DNA of 19,557 nucleotides, taken from contig JAYRWN010000287.1 in assembly GCA_041917975.1 (NCBI GenBank), forward strand, positions 1-19,557, written 5' to 3'. The notes below the pieces were generated by a model, which worked only from the letters and a program-made list of their open reading frames with translations, made no database searches and was not told where the DNA came from. Each line of letters starts with the position of its first letter. Within the stretch, counting starts at the first letter, position 1. This DNA is from JAYRWN01 sp041917975. Its GTDB lineage: Bacteria > Bacteroidota > Bacteroidia > Chitinophagales > Saprospiraceae. Both the position numbers and the translations under genes were made by a program. Positions 1 through 8,127 of this stretch are shown here, piece by piece.

Positions 1-356
1 CTACCGGCATACTTAAAGGACATCCGTTGCCATTCAAATGGGCCAACCAAACTTGGTTTTATCCAGACTCATTGTTACTTGAAAGTATCTTTCTTCAAGG
101 CCTGAAGGAATTTGGATTCCCCATTCCCACCAGGGTTGAAAAAAGTGAATTTTTAACGGGCGAGACTCTGGTGCAGCTCCTGGCTGGTATCGATAAAAAT
201 CTAATTTGGGATCCACAAACCTTCTGGTCACAACATTTTAATAATGTCTGGTCCCAGGATTTGTTAATCACCCGTTTAGAGGCTTGTGTTGTCTTGGATT
301 TACTCCTGGATGTTTTCCACAAAAAGGATGTGGATTGGGATGGAAATTTTGAATAA
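1..356 (+). CDS. C-terminal fragment of a probable FAD-dependent oxidoreductase (5' end outside window)
   Basis: The reading frame is open from the left edge (first complete codon at position 3) to a TAA at 354-356, so only about the last 117 residues are visible. The first possible start inside the window is a TTG at 27, but the frame runs through it, so it is not the real start. The visible part has the phrase PFKWANQTWFYPD and, near the end, TRLEACVVLDLLLD followed by VDWDGNF. From memory this resembles the C-terminal tail of large Bacteroidota FAD-dependent oxidoreductases (PF12831 type, often labelled xanthan lyase), where an SLH-like TRxEAxVxLD segment closes the protein. No FAD-binding motif lies in the visible part, so the assignment rests on tail similarity alone. 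It converges on the next gene with an 11-bp gap and no obvious terminator. Confidence 0.5.
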   Translation, partial: TGILKGHPLPFKWANQTWFYPDSLLLESIFLQGLKEFGFPIPTRVEKSEFLTGETLVQLLAGIDKNLIWDPQTFWSQHFNNVWSQDLLITRLEACVVLDLLLDVFHKKDVDWDGNFE

Positions 357-367
357 CTTTTTGTATC

Positions 368-1720
368 TCATTGCTTAGCAGGAATATACCAGACATTGTT
401 GTCTAAATCAATTCCACCGCCTAGTTGCTCCTGAATGACCCGGTCCACAATAAAAACTCCTTCCTCCGCCATGCGTTGAAAATCATCCACACCCTCGCGA
501 GGGAAATTTTGTCGGGTCCGGTGGATATTAAACTGGTCGGCAAACTGACGACCAAAAGCTTTTTCTACTCCGGTTCTGCCTAACATAAAGCCCAATAAGC
601 CGCCCCAGGTCGCCGTGGGATTATCGCTGTCCCAACCGCACAAAGCGCCAATCTTTATGGTCTCACGGATATCTCCCTCGCCATACAATAAGCTGATAAT
701 GCTCGCTCCGAAATTAATACCGGCGGCAAAACAACCATGACAGACTGTATCTAGAGTGGACCATAAATAACCGTCTTCCTGACGCACCTGATACTTTTCA
801 TGCAAGGAATCACGAACTGCTTCCCACGGTAATCCGGCTTGATAAGCTTTAAGAACATAATCATACATCCTGGCGGGATAGGTGTCGTCTGACAAATGTT
901 TTCTGGCTTCATTGGCCATCGTCTGTACCTGCGTCTTAAGGTCTGAGACTTGCTCATTGCCGGCAGCCAAGGCGTGCATAATCACATAAAATTCAGCGAT
1001 GGCTTGAGCTTGCCCACTGGCTGTGGTCTGGATGGGGAGGGCTGCCATTTTTAAGGCTATATCCGGTCGACCGGGTGCAAACAAACCAAAGATTTCTGTG
1101 GTGAGCTGGGCGTCAATCATTTCATAACCGGGATTGTGCTCTTTTTGACCGGTAGCTGGTGGTTCCAGACCTTCCTCCATCAGATCAAATGCATTTTGGT
1201 TGGACACCCACAAGTAATTTTCTTCCTCCGCTTTGATATGTTTTAACCACCCCTCCCTGATTTGCATAGGACTGAGAAATGGCGTTTTATGGGTGTACAA
1301 AAGATGTTGATACATATACTCAATATCCGTGTCATCATCTGCGCCCCAGATCCCACCCTCTGGTTCAAAGTAAAAATCAATGGTGTCTCTCAACACATTT
1401 GACCCCCAAATGTTTGGTTCATCCGGTCCCTGCCAATTGACCCGGGTGTAAAATCCGGCACCTTTTCCATTTAATCCTTGTCCACCTATTTTGTCCATTT
1501 CAGTGATTAGTCCAGTCCAGTTGGCAATGCACTGACCTAACCAGAAACCATACAGTTGATTGACATAATCCTGACGGGAAATGCTCTGGTCGCTTGCTTG
1601 AGTCGAATAAGGCTTATAGTTTAGATGTTGGTCTTGTAAAACAATGGGTTCAGCTTTTTTACAAAAAAATAAACTCCCCAAAAGAAGAAAAAGACCCGGC
1701 AAACGCAGTTTAAATTTCAT
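368..1720 (-). CDS. Exported ADP-ribosylglycohydrolase (DraG/ARH) family protein, probable lipoprotein
   Basis: This 450-residue protein has an N-terminal export signal: basic residues, a Leu/Phe-rich core, then Cys20 in a poor lipobox (SLFFC-KK). The mature protein would be periplasmic or membrane-anchored. Two metal-binding signatures of the ADP-ribosylglycohydrolase fold (PF03747) are present: DDDTD at residues 128-132 and GWDSDNPTATWGG at 362-374. Both keep the acidic residues that hold the binuclear Mg centre in ARH/DraG enzymes. An all-alpha fold is consistent with the Ala/Leu-rich segments between them. Family members remove ADP-ribose from protein side chains or cleave related N- or O-glycosidic bonds; the substrate here cannot be read from sequence. 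Export is unlike cytoplasmic DraG and suggests an extracytoplasmic glycosidic substrate. The ATG has a good Shine-Dalgarno sequence (AAGGAG, 7-nt spacing), which is uncommon in this window. Confidence 0.85.
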   Translation of the reverse strand: MKFKLRLPGLFLLLGSLFFCKKAEPIVLQDQHLNYKPYSTQASDQSISRQDYVNQLYGFWLGQCIANWTGLITEMDKIGGQGLNGKGAGFYTRVNWQGPDEPNIWGSNVLRDTIDFYFEPEGGIWGADDDTDIEYMYQHLLYTHKTPFLSPMQIREGWLKHIKAEEENYLWVSNQNAFDLMEEGLEPPATGQKEHNPGYEMIDAQLTTEIFGLFAPGRPDIALKMAALPIQTTASGQAQAIAEFYVIMHALAAGNEQVSDLKTQVQTMANEARKHLSDDTYPARMYDYVLKAYQAGLPWEAVRDSLHEKYQVRQEDGYLWSTLDTVCHGCFAAGINFGASIISLLYGEGDIRETIKIGALCGWDSDNPTATWGGLLGFMLGRTGVEKAFGRQFADQFNIHRTRQNFPREGVDDFQRMAEEGVFIVDRVIQEQLGGGIDLDNNVWYIPAKQ

Positions 1721-1728
1721 GGCTTGAC

Positions 1729-1734
1729 TCCTTT
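1729..1734 (-). promoter_or_regulatory. Shine-Dalgarno site of the ADP-ribosylglycohydrolase gene
   Basis: On the minus strand AAGGAG lies 7 nt before the ATG. It is the clearest anti-SD match in the window, where most genes have A/T-rich leaders without one, and it supports this ATG as the start. The position could be off by one base because of nearby homopolymer runs. Confidence 0.5.
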
Positions 1735-1802
1735 TAAAAAATAAACATATAGCTAGTGCATAATAAATTCATGCAATTAACAAAACAAAAAGAATAAAGC
1801 AA

Positions 1803-2546
1803 TTACATCGATAAATATTTATTGGGAATGTTCCGCGGCCAATAATCCAGCCCGTAAGCTGATTGCATAAGTAAACGTACCACCTCATAAATTTGGAGTT
1901 CATTGCGCTGAACTTGGCGCAGTAGACCCATCATGGCATAACTGAGGGGATTAACTGCCGGGATAAAGGTTTCCCATGGATAATTTTTGCCCCAGATCAG
2001 TCCCTTGACCATCAATAAAACTTCGGCATGCTGATCCAATAAAAATTTTAACATGTCGAGGCAATGGTTATCGTGCTGGTTTACGGTGTGGAAAATCGAA
2101 GTTTGCCCCCCAAAACCATTATCATCCACACCGGCCGGAGTATTGACATCCAGGCCATGATTAACCAATACCCTGGCACATTGCACATGATTATATTCCG
2201 CACAAATGTGCAGGAGGGAGGCCTGATATAAGGGTGTAAACGTACAGTCCAAAGTATATTGCTTAGCCAATATAGTCCGATCATTTTTTATTAAAGCCTC
2301 AAGAGTAGAGTCATCATCCAGTAATACGGCCAGGAGCCCGGGATCATTAAAAATCATTCCCTGATCCACAAAGGTGCGCACACAATGTTTAAATTCCCGA
2401 CTGCGCCAATACATGTTTACCAGTTCATAAAAGAGAGGCTTTCCTTTATATATCAGATTAGGATCCAGGCCTTGAGCAAAACAACGCTTTATCCCTTCCA
2501 CCGAATGAATTTCGAATTCGCCAAGTATTTTATTAACAAGATCCAC
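1803..2546 (-). CDS. Ankyrin-repeat protein
   Basis: This 247-residue protein has no signal peptide and is presumably cytoplasmic. Recognisable ankyrin units include a stretch around residues 110-136 with SLLHICAEYNHVQCARVLVN followed by HGLDVNTP, matching the ankyrin pattern (TxLHxAxxxGHxxxVxxLLxxGADVNxx). Degenerate units follow (LDMLKFLLDQHAEVLL), and similar ones probably precede it (IKRCFAQGLDPNLIYKGKPLFYELV). Ankyrin repeats mediate protein-protein contacts, and the partner is unknown. The start is a GTG at 2544-2546. An in-frame TAA lies just upstream (2556-2558) and the first in-frame ATG is 45 codons downstream inside repeat-like sequence, so GTG is the best choice. It sits 82 bp upstream of, and on the same strand as, the ADP-ribosylglycohydrolase gene; co-transcription is possible but not shown. 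The call is firm for fold, open for role. Confidence 0.8.
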   Translation of the reverse strand: MDLVNKILGEFEIHSVEGIKRCFAQGLDPNLIYKGKPLFYELVNMYWRSREFKHCVRTFVDQGMIFNDPGLLAVLLDDDSTLEALIKNDRTILAKQYTLDCTFTPLYQASLLHICAEYNHVQCARVLVNHGLDVNTPAGVDDNGFGGQTSIFHTVNQHDNHCLDMLKFLLDQHAEVLLMVKGLIWGKNYPWETFIPAVNPLSYAMMGLLRQVQRNELQIYEVVRLLMQSAYGLDYWPRNIPNKYLSM

Positions 2547-2608
2547 TGTCCAGGATTACTTCGTTCAAATTAGGGTTTATTTTTTAGATCCATATAACCA
2601 CACACTAG

Positions 2609-3622
2609 CTATTCAAACCCTCCAACACCTGCCACCGTAGTATATTTAAAGGTAGGTCTTTTGTCCGGAAAAATTATTTTGTAGGCAAACTGACACATAA
2701 TTGCCGCCTCATGAAATCCACACAAAATTAATTTCAATTTTCCTGGATATGTATTAATATCACCCACCGCAAATATGCCTGGGATATTCGTACTGTAATC
2801 CAGGGTATTTACTTCAATGGCATTTTTATTTATGTTTAGTCCCCATTCACCCAAAGGTCCCAATTTCGGCGATAATCCAAATAATGGTAAAAAATAATCT
2901 ACCGGCAAGGCCCAGGAATCTTTTTGATCTTCCTTTATTTCTACAGCAGATAAAGTTTCTTCACCATGCAAAGCGGTAATTTCCGCATAAGTAACCAACT
3001 TAATTTTACCGGATTTGGCTAATTCCTGCGCTTTATCCACTGATTCCGGTGCGCCTCGAAATTCACCTCGGCGATGTACCAACGTCAATTCAGCAGCAAC
3101 CTCAGCTAAATAAATAGCCCAATCCAATGCACTGTCACCGCCTCCGGCAATCACCACCCGCTTTTGCCGGTATTTCTCCGGATCACGAACCATATAATCA
3201 ATCCCGGCGTCTTCATAAACATCGATATTGCTTAAATCGGGTTTACGTGGTTCAAAACTCCCCAGCCCAGCTGCGATCACCACCACAGGGGCAATAAATT
3301 CCGTTCCTTTATTGGTGATTATTCGAAATCCTTGGTCAATTTTCTTTAATTTTTCAGCCCGTTCGCCCAGAGTAAAACCTGGCTTAAAAGGGGCAATTTG
3401 TTTCAATAAGTTCTCGGTAAGATCTTTGGCAATGATTTCGGGATAACCTGGAATATCATAAATGGGTTTTTTCGGGTAAACCTCATTTAATTGGCCACCC
3501 GGTGCAGCTAAAGCATCTACCAGGTGGCAATGAATTTTTAATAATCCGGCTTCAAATACGGTAAATAATCCCACCGGCCCCGCACCGATAATCAACATGT
3601 CCGTCGTAATTGGTCCTTTCAT
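2609..3622 (-). CDS. Ferredoxin--NADP reductase, thioredoxin-reductase-like (YumC type)
   Basis: This 337-residue flavoprotein would transfer electrons between NADPH and ferredoxin or flavodoxin in the cytoplasm. The FAD-binding GAGPVG is at residues 13-18, PGGQL at 41-45, the NADP-binding GGGDSA at 160-165 with the basic HRRGEFRG at 183-190, and the second FAD motif AVGDIN at 285-290. Where a thioredoxin reductase has its CxxC pair after the NADPH motif, this protein reads GGGDSALDWAI. It therefore lacks the dithiol and matches the thioredoxin-reductase-like FNR family, which also has the C-terminal extension seen here (YTTVAGVGGFE). Length is normal for the family. It follows the crotonase gene on the same strand after 53 bp. 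The start is an ATG at 3620-3622. Confidence 0.9.
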   Translation of the reverse strand: MKGPITTDMLIIGAGPVGLFTVFEAGLLKIHCHLVDALAAPGGQLNEVYPKKPIYDIPGYPEIIAKDLTENLLKQIAPFKPGFTLGERAEKLKKIDQGFRIITNKGTEFIAPVVVIAAGLGSFEPRKPDLSNIDVYEDAGIDYMVRDPEKYRQKRVVIAGGGDSALDWAIYLAEVAAELTLVHRRGEFRGAPESVDKAQELAKSGKIKLVTYAEITALHGEETLSAVEIKEDQKDSWALPVDYFLPLFGLSPKLGPLGEWGLNINKNAIEVNTLDYSTNIPGIFAVGDINTYPGKLKLILCGFHEAAIMCQFAYKIIFPDKRPTFKYTTVAGVGGFE

Positions 3623-3675
3623 CCGTTATGATATATTATGATTTTTATCCCCTAAAATTTATTTTCTTAAGCTAT

Positions 3676-4452
3676 TTATTCTCCTTTAAATTGTGGTTTT
3701 CTTTTATTAACAAAAGCATCTGCACCTTCCTTAAAATCGGCTGTAGCGGCTAAACGGCCGAACCAGTCAGCTTCTTCTACATAGCCATTCTGCTGAGTCG
3801 AAACGTTAAGTGCTGCCAAGGTTGCGGAAATGGCCAGAGGACCTTTTTCACCTATCCGGGTCAACCAATGCATGGCCATTGTTAATTCTTCTCCGGCTTC
3901 TGTTTTAGCATTGACCAAACCATAATGCAAGGCTGTATCCGCATCGATAATTTCCGCCGTGAGTAGCAGGTGTAAAGTCCGGGATTTTCCGATTAAATTT
4001 ACTAACCTCACCGTAGCCCCATAACCAGGTAATATACCCAGATTAACTTCCGGTTGGCCAAAACGGGCTTTACTTCCGGCAACACGTAAATGACAAGCCA
4101 TTGCTAATTCACACCCTCCACCCAAGGCATAACCATTCACCGCAGCAATGACCGGTTTTGGATAGTTTTCGATGGCCTGAAAAATTAATTGACCTCTCCG
4201 GGATAATTGCGTGGCTTTATTCTGGTCAAGAGCGGCAAATTCTTTTATATCTGCCCCGGCAGCAAAGGCTTTTTCTCCTTTACCTGTAATGATAATCCCA
4301 TCTAAGGTTGTTGGGTCCGGTGGAGCGATAATAAAAAAATGCTCCAATTCATTAAACACCTGTTGATTCAAAGCATTTAAAGCTTCCGGGCGGTTAATGT
4401 AGATGATAATGATCCGACCGATACTTTGTATTTCAAGGTTTTGGTACGTCAT
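3676..4452 (-). CDS. Enoyl-CoA hydratase/isomerase (crotonase) family protein
   Basis: This 258-residue protein has the normal crotonase length. AGADIKEF at residues 65-72 is the CoA-binding/oxyanion loop. GYALGGGCELAMAC (108-120 region) carries Glu115, and FGQPEVNLGILPGYG carries Glu135. These two glutamates are the acid/base pair of enoyl-CoA hydratases, so hydration of 2-enoyl-CoA (fatty-acid beta-oxidation or amino-acid degradation) is the most likely reaction. The usual GGTQRL after the second Glu is GATVRL here, a mild deviation. Nothing indicates the chain-length preference. No acyl-CoA dehydrogenase or thiolase is nearby; the only co-directional neighbour is the ferredoxin-NADP reductase gene. 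The start is an ATG at 4450-4452. Confidence 0.9.
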   Translation of the reverse strand: MTYQNLEIQSIGRIIIIYINRPEALNALNQQVFNELEHFFIIAPPDPTTLDGIIITGKGEKAFAAGADIKEFAALDQNKATQLSRRGQLIFQAIENYPKPVIAAVNGYALGGGCELAMACHLRVAGSKARFGQPEVNLGILPGYGATVRLVNLIGKSRTLHLLLTAEIIDADTALHYGLVNAKTEAGEELTMAMHWLTRIGEKGPLAISATLAALNVSTQQNGYVEEADWFGRLAATADFKEGADAFVNKRKPQFKGE

Positions 4453-4512
4453 AAATCAAAGCATTATAAATTTATCAGATAAACGTAAGCTGTTCAAGAT
4501 TTAGCATATGAA

Positions 4513-6003
4513 TTAATTGGGTCTAATACGCCGCCATAATTTCTCCCACAAGTCATTAAGTTGCGGCGCCCATCCGAAATACATTATCGGCCCTAAAAAT
4601 AAGGCCGTTACTAAACTGCTTTTAATAATAATTTTTATCAAATTATGGCCGCCAACCGGCAAAGCATTTACTATAAAAAACACTACCACGCCCAATAAGA
4701 GCGTATACATGGTTGCCTGAGTAAATGGCCAGACATGAAACCGGTAATAAATAAACAAGACCTTGGCCAGGCTAAACATAGCCATAGCGATAAAAGTAGC
4801 TAATGCCGCCCCAATAAAACCATAAATTTGTATCAGCCAAAAATTAAAAATCACATTCGATAACGCCAGGAAAATAACCATATAAAAATTAAACCGGAAG
4901 TATTTTGAATAACCAATGATTTCATTATCGGTACTGAATAATAGGTTAATATAACGGGCTAATCCGGAAAACAATACCACGATAAAAGCCCCCTGGTATT
5001 CGTCACTGTTAGGCAGCAGGCTGAACAGTTCCCGTACATTTACCAATAACCCTATAAAAATCCAGCCTCCCAATACCGCCAGAATTATAGAAGCGCTTTG
5101 ATAAATAGTTCTGACTTCATCATAATTCTCATTGGTAATGGCTTTAGATAAAATCGGACCAGCGATCATGGTAATTGACAAGTAGGGAATTTCAATAAAC
5201 GTGGTAAAATAAGTAATGATCTTATAAACCCCGGTTAATTGTACATTATTCATTAACTTAGTCACCATAAAGGTATCAATACGAAAAGCAAGGGCAACCC
5301 CTATCGAACCAATTATGCCAAACAGCATATAATTAAAAAATTCACGATATTCCGTCTGGGTAAAATATTTCCAAAATGGCTCCCAAACCGGCCGGGCCTG
5401 GTGCCAGAAATAAATCAATAAACCGAGAAGAATAATGGTGTAAATACTTACATAGGCTAACATGTAAGTGTGATGAGACCATGAAAAATAAAATACCGCC
5501 AGAATAATAACACCTAACCCGACTTTGGGAATCAACTGGTCAAGTATAGCCGGCACTACGATACGGTGTAAATTAGCAGTGAGATTAACCAATAGTGAAG
5601 ATAACGCAACGACAATGGCCAAAGGAACGCTCCAGAAGACATAACTGCGAAATAAAGGGTCGTCATCAGCATTAACCAGGGCGTCCCTGAACTCATGTCG
5701 AAATACAAAAAAGACAACCAGGGTAACCAAAGAACCCAAAATAGCTCCACAAAAGATCAGCGAATAAAATGCATTTCGTTTTTTATCGTCATGACTGTAG
5801 CGTGGAAAATACCGTATCGGTAAAGCGTTAACCCCCAGCAATAAAAATGGCGCTAGCATCAATGCATCATCAATGATCGTTTGAGCCAACCCATATTCTT
5901 TGGTCCAACGGGAATAGATGAAAAGCATGTTTAAAGCGCCAATCCCTACGGCCAGATAGTGTACGAGGCTGCGTTTAAAACTTTGCCGGATGATAACTCC
6001 CAT
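4513..6003 (-). CDS. MOP-superfamily polysaccharide/lipid-oligosaccharide flippase (Wzx-like)
   Basis: This is a hydrophobic protein of 496 residues with about 12-14 predicted membrane segments spread over its length, short charged loops and a basic C-terminus. It starts MGVIIRQSFKRSLVHYL and continues GIGALNMLFIY, the typical opening of Bacteroidota lipopolysaccharide biosynthesis/flippase proteins. The family moves lipid-linked sugars across the inner membrane for surface polysaccharide assembly. The frame is open 23 codons further to an ATG at 6070-6072, but that extension (MSANEIRSQ..) is not membrane-like. A -7 box (TACCTTTG) lies inside it, 4 nt before the ATG at 6003, so 6003 is the better start. 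No glycosyltransferase genes flank it, so it is an orphan flippase. It diverges from the metalloprotease gene. Confidence 0.85.
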   Translation of the reverse strand: MGVIIRQSFKRSLVHYLAVGIGALNMLFIYSRWTKEYGLAQTIIDDALMLAPFLLLGVNALPIRYFPRYSHDDKKRNAFYSLIFCGAILGSLVTLVVFFVFRHEFRDALVNADDDPLFRSYVFWSVPLAIVVALSSLLVNLTANLHRIVVPAILDQLIPKVGLGVIILAVFYFSWSHHTYMLAYVSIYTIILLGLLIYFWHQARPVWEPFWKYFTQTEYREFFNYMLFGIIGSIGVALAFRIDTFMVTKLMNNVQLTGVYKIITYFTTFIEIPYLSITMIAGPILSKAITNENYDEVRTIYQSASIILAVLGGWIFIGLLVNVRELFSLLPNSDEYQGAFIVVLFSGLARYINLLFSTDNEIIGYSKYFRFNFYMVIFLALSNVIFNFWLIQIYGFIGAALATFIAMAMFSLAKVLFIYYRFHVWPFTQATMYTLLLGVVVFFIVNALPVGGHNLIKIIIKSSLVTALFLGPIMYFGWAPQLNDLWEKLWRRIRPN

Positions 6004-6007
6004 ACCA

Positions 6008-6038
6008 CAAAGGTAGAAGTGGGGCTGGCTTAGTCTAA
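6008..6038 (-). promoter_or_regulatory. Bacteroidota-type promoter of the flippase gene, probably giving a leaderless mRNA
   Basis: On the minus strand the -7 element TACCTTTG (plus-strand 6008-6015) matches TAnnTTTG exactly. A TTA (6036-6038) stands 20 bp upstream in the place of the -33 TTG. The -7 box ends only 4 nt before the ATG at 6003, so transcription would start at or within a base or two of the start codon. Confidence 0.5.
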
Positions 6039-6111
6039 TTTTTTTTTGCGATCTTATCTCATTGGCTGACATAATTTAGATATTATAACTCTGTTTACCA
6101 TAATCTGAACT

Positions 6112-6119
6112 TAACTTTG
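6112..6119 (+). promoter_or_regulatory. -7 element of the metalloprotease operon
   Basis: TAACTTTG matches TAnnTTTG. It would place the transcription start near 6125, leaving a leader of about 16 nt before the ATG at 6141. No clean TTG is found at the -33 position (CTG at 6091-6093, 18 bp upstream, is the nearest), so this is a half-supported promoter. Confidence 0.4.
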
Positions 6120-6140
6120 ACGTTGAATCCACATAGAAAT

Positions 6141-7301
6141 ATGGGAAAACTTAGCTTGTTTGCACTGTTCTTGGCATTAACCTACAGCCTGGCTGGACAA
6201 CGGACATGTTATGTAGATACATCATTGGTTCAGCAGGGGCTACCCGTCAGGATAACCTTGCGCGAAGAGTTACAGGTGCAGGTGGTGGTCCATATCGTCT
6301 GGCGTGATATCACCGAAAACATCTCTGACGCTCAAATCCACTCTCAGATTGATGCTTTAAATCGGGATTTTAATCAGACCAATTTGAAGGCTTTACCAAA
6401 GGACTTTCAACATTTAGCTGCTCAGGTCAATATACATTTCTGTCTCGCTTCTATAGATCCACAAGGCTTTCCCAGTACTGGCATAACCCGTACTCAGACT
6501 TCCCAGGAAGCCATTGGGATAGCTATCGCGCCCGGCCAACGGCAGGCAATCCATTATTCAAACCACGGCGGTCAGGATGGTTGGCCTCCAGATAAATATA
6601 TTAATATATGGGTTGGCAATTTAGCTGGATTGTATGGCCGAGCAAGTATGCCAGGTGGGGCCAGGCATCCTGAGGAGGATGGGCTGGTCATCGACACCCG
6701 CTATTTCGGAATGGTTGGTCGTGTTGCATACCCCTATCATTTGGGACGGACTTTGGTGCATGAAATGGGGCATTATCTCGGGTTGGATCATCCCTGGGGA
6801 GCTATCCAAAATGAATGTATTGAAGACGATGGAATTTCCGACACCCCACCACAGTTAGGGCCACACCTGGGCTGTCCACCGCATCCCCAACCCGGCTGTT
6901 TCGGTCCGGCCATGTTTATGAATTTTATGGAGCTGGGCGACGACCCCTGTCTCCTGGCTTTTACCGCAGGTCAGGTAGCTGTCATGCGCCAAGTTTTAAT
7001 GGAAGTTCGCTCCGGTCTGTTATCCAATAAGTGTATAAATCAATCATCATCCTTGACGGATACAAGTTTTAAGATTTTACATTTCCCTACTTCTCGCCAC
7101 TTGGTTGTTCACTTCCTGTCGCCCCTGCAATCTTCGGTGAATGTGGAGTTCTTTAACATTCAGGGTCAGCGCATATTTAGCTACCAAAGTCCCCACCAAT
7201 GGACGGGCATTATTCCTATCTCCGAGGAGGTCACCGGCTTTTATTTTATAGTTCTTAGGCAGGCCGGGAACGTTGTCACTAAAAAAGTGTTTATTCCATG
7301 A
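6141..7301 (+). CDS. Secreted M43 (pappalysin-like) zinc metalloprotease with type IX secretion C-terminal domain
   Basis: This 386-residue protein is called from the ATG at 6141; a TTG at 6117 is in frame but lies in the -7 box. The N-terminal MGKLSLFALFLALTYSLAGQ is a clear Sec signal peptide. VHEMGHYLGLDHPWG (about residues 206-220) is the HExxHxxGxxH zinc site with catalytic Glu208. Downstream, MNFMELGDDPC is the Met-turn region typical of M43/cytophagalysin proteases. The middle region (VVVHIVW, ALNRDFNQTN, IHFCLA) matches the M43 N-terminal half. The last 75 residues (FKILHFPTS..., NVEFFNIQGQRIF..., GFYFIVLRQAGNVVTKKVFIP region) form a T9SS type A sorting domain. The protein should therefore cross the outer membrane and be released or anchored at the cell surface. 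Its stop overlaps the next start by 4 bp (ATGA), indicating translational coupling. Confidence 0.92.
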   Translation: MGKLSLFALFLALTYSLAGQRTCYVDTSLVQQGLPVRITLREELQVQVVVHIVWRDITENISDAQIHSQIDALNRDFNQTNLKALPKDFQHLAAQVNIHFCLASIDPQGFPSTGITRTQTSQEAIGIAIAPGQRQAIHYSNHGGQDGWPPDKYINIWVGNLAGLYGRASMPGGARHPEEDGLVIDTRYFGMVGRVAYPYHLGRTLVHEMGHYLGLDHPWGAIQNECIEDDGISDTPPQLGPHLGCPPHPQPGCFGPAMFMNFMELGDDPCLLAFTAGQVAVMRQVLMEVRSGLLSNKCINQSSSLTDTSFKILHFPTSRHLVVHFLSPLQSSVNVEFFNIQGQRIFSYQSPHQWTGIIPISEEVTGFYFIVLRQAGNVVTKKVFIP

Positions 7302-7999
7302 TGATGTCCAAAACGTATTATGTCAGTATCGCCTTATTTTTGATGGGAATTGGTTGTATAGCTCCATCCACATTCGCTACGAAAAAGGAACCTGCCCGCA
7401 TTAGTTATTCTAAAGGGCCCTGCTTTGGCTTCTGCCCTCAGTTCCATATGGAAATTTTTCAGAATGGGCACATGGTTTATGAGGGTACAAAAAATACCGT
7501 TCTTCTTGGCACATATTCCTCCCAACTGCCTAAACGGGACTATAAAAAAGTGGTTCAGTGGTTTAAACAATATCGCTTTGATACCCTGCCCGAATCGGTA
7601 AACCTGGACATCATGGATGCTCCAACCACTACTTTACGTTTTGACCAAAAAACTATCAAAAGCAAGGGCTCTCCCCCACCTGCACTTCAAGCCATTTCCG
7701 ATAGTTTAAATCAGCTCTTACTAAGCTCATCCTGGTCACTCATTGCTCCGGTGTGGGATGACCATGTCATTCCCAATGAAATAATTGTACAGTTGCATCA
7801 GGGCATATCTATTCAGACCTGGTTAAAAGAGTTTGTCCATTATGGTTTGTATCTAAAACAAACTGTTAGCCCGACAAAAAATATGCATGTGGTGAGTTTC
7901 CAGGCTGCCCAGCATGATCCTAAAAAGATCTTTATGGACATTCACGAGCATAAAAAGGTTATAAAAGTGGAATTCAATAAAACCTTGGACCTGCGCTAA
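7298..7999 (+). CDS. DUF6438 protein with C-terminal subtilase-prodomain-like module
   Basis: This is an exported protein of 233 residues. It starts with three successive ATGs (7298-7306), so the exact start is uncertain by up to two codons. A hydrophobic signal (YYVSIALFLMGIGC) precedes the mature part; Cys20 is in a weak lipobox. Residues about 33-148 fit DUF6438: ISYSKGPCFGFCP (Cys42 and Cys46), MEIFQNGHMVYEG, then a YKKVVQWF helix. Residues about 158-233 (IPNEIIVQLHQGISIQTWL..., YGLYLKQTVSPTKNMHVVSF..., VIKVEFNKTLDLR) resemble the N-terminal prodomain of Bacteroidota S8 subtilases. The protein stops where the catalytic domain would begin. Stand-alone subtilase prodomains can act as protease inhibitors. 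Overlap with the M43 protease gene suggests the two products work together, as inhibitor, chaperone or processing partner. That role is inference; the DUF6438 call is fairly secure. Confidence 0.75.
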   Translation: MMMSKTYYVSIALFLMGIGCIAPSTFATKKEPARISYSKGPCFGFCPQFHMEIFQNGHMVYEGTKNTVLLGTYSSQLPKRDYKKVVQWFKQYRFDTLPESVNLDIMDAPTTTLRFDQKTIKSKGSPPPALQAISDSLNQLLLSSSWSLIAPVWDDHVIPNEIIVQLHQGISIQTWLKEFVHYGLYLKQTVSPTKNMHVVSFQAAQHDPKKIFMDIHEHKKVIKVEFNKTLDLR

Positions 8000-8020
8000 G
8001 ATTATGTATTCTCTAATCTT
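7998..8020 (+). terminator. Weak A/T-rich hairpin after the protease/DUF6438 operon
   Basis: AAGATTA (7998-8004) and TAATCTT (8014-8020) form a perfect 7-bp inverted repeat with a 9-nt loop that begins in the stop codon. There is no T-run after it, so termination strength would be low. Confidence 0.25.
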
Positions 8021-8127
8021 TAAACGGTTGAAAAACAGCTTTTACAGGCAATTTTGAGGTGCTTTAAAAATTTCTTAAGAACTATTCATTTGATTATAAA
8101 TAAATAATGCATTATAAAAAATTTAAA

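Noticed and set aside
2609..3622. Thioredoxin reductase
   Set aside because: The overall fold agrees, but the redox CxxC pair after the NADPH motif is missing, so ferredoxin-NADP reductase is the better call.
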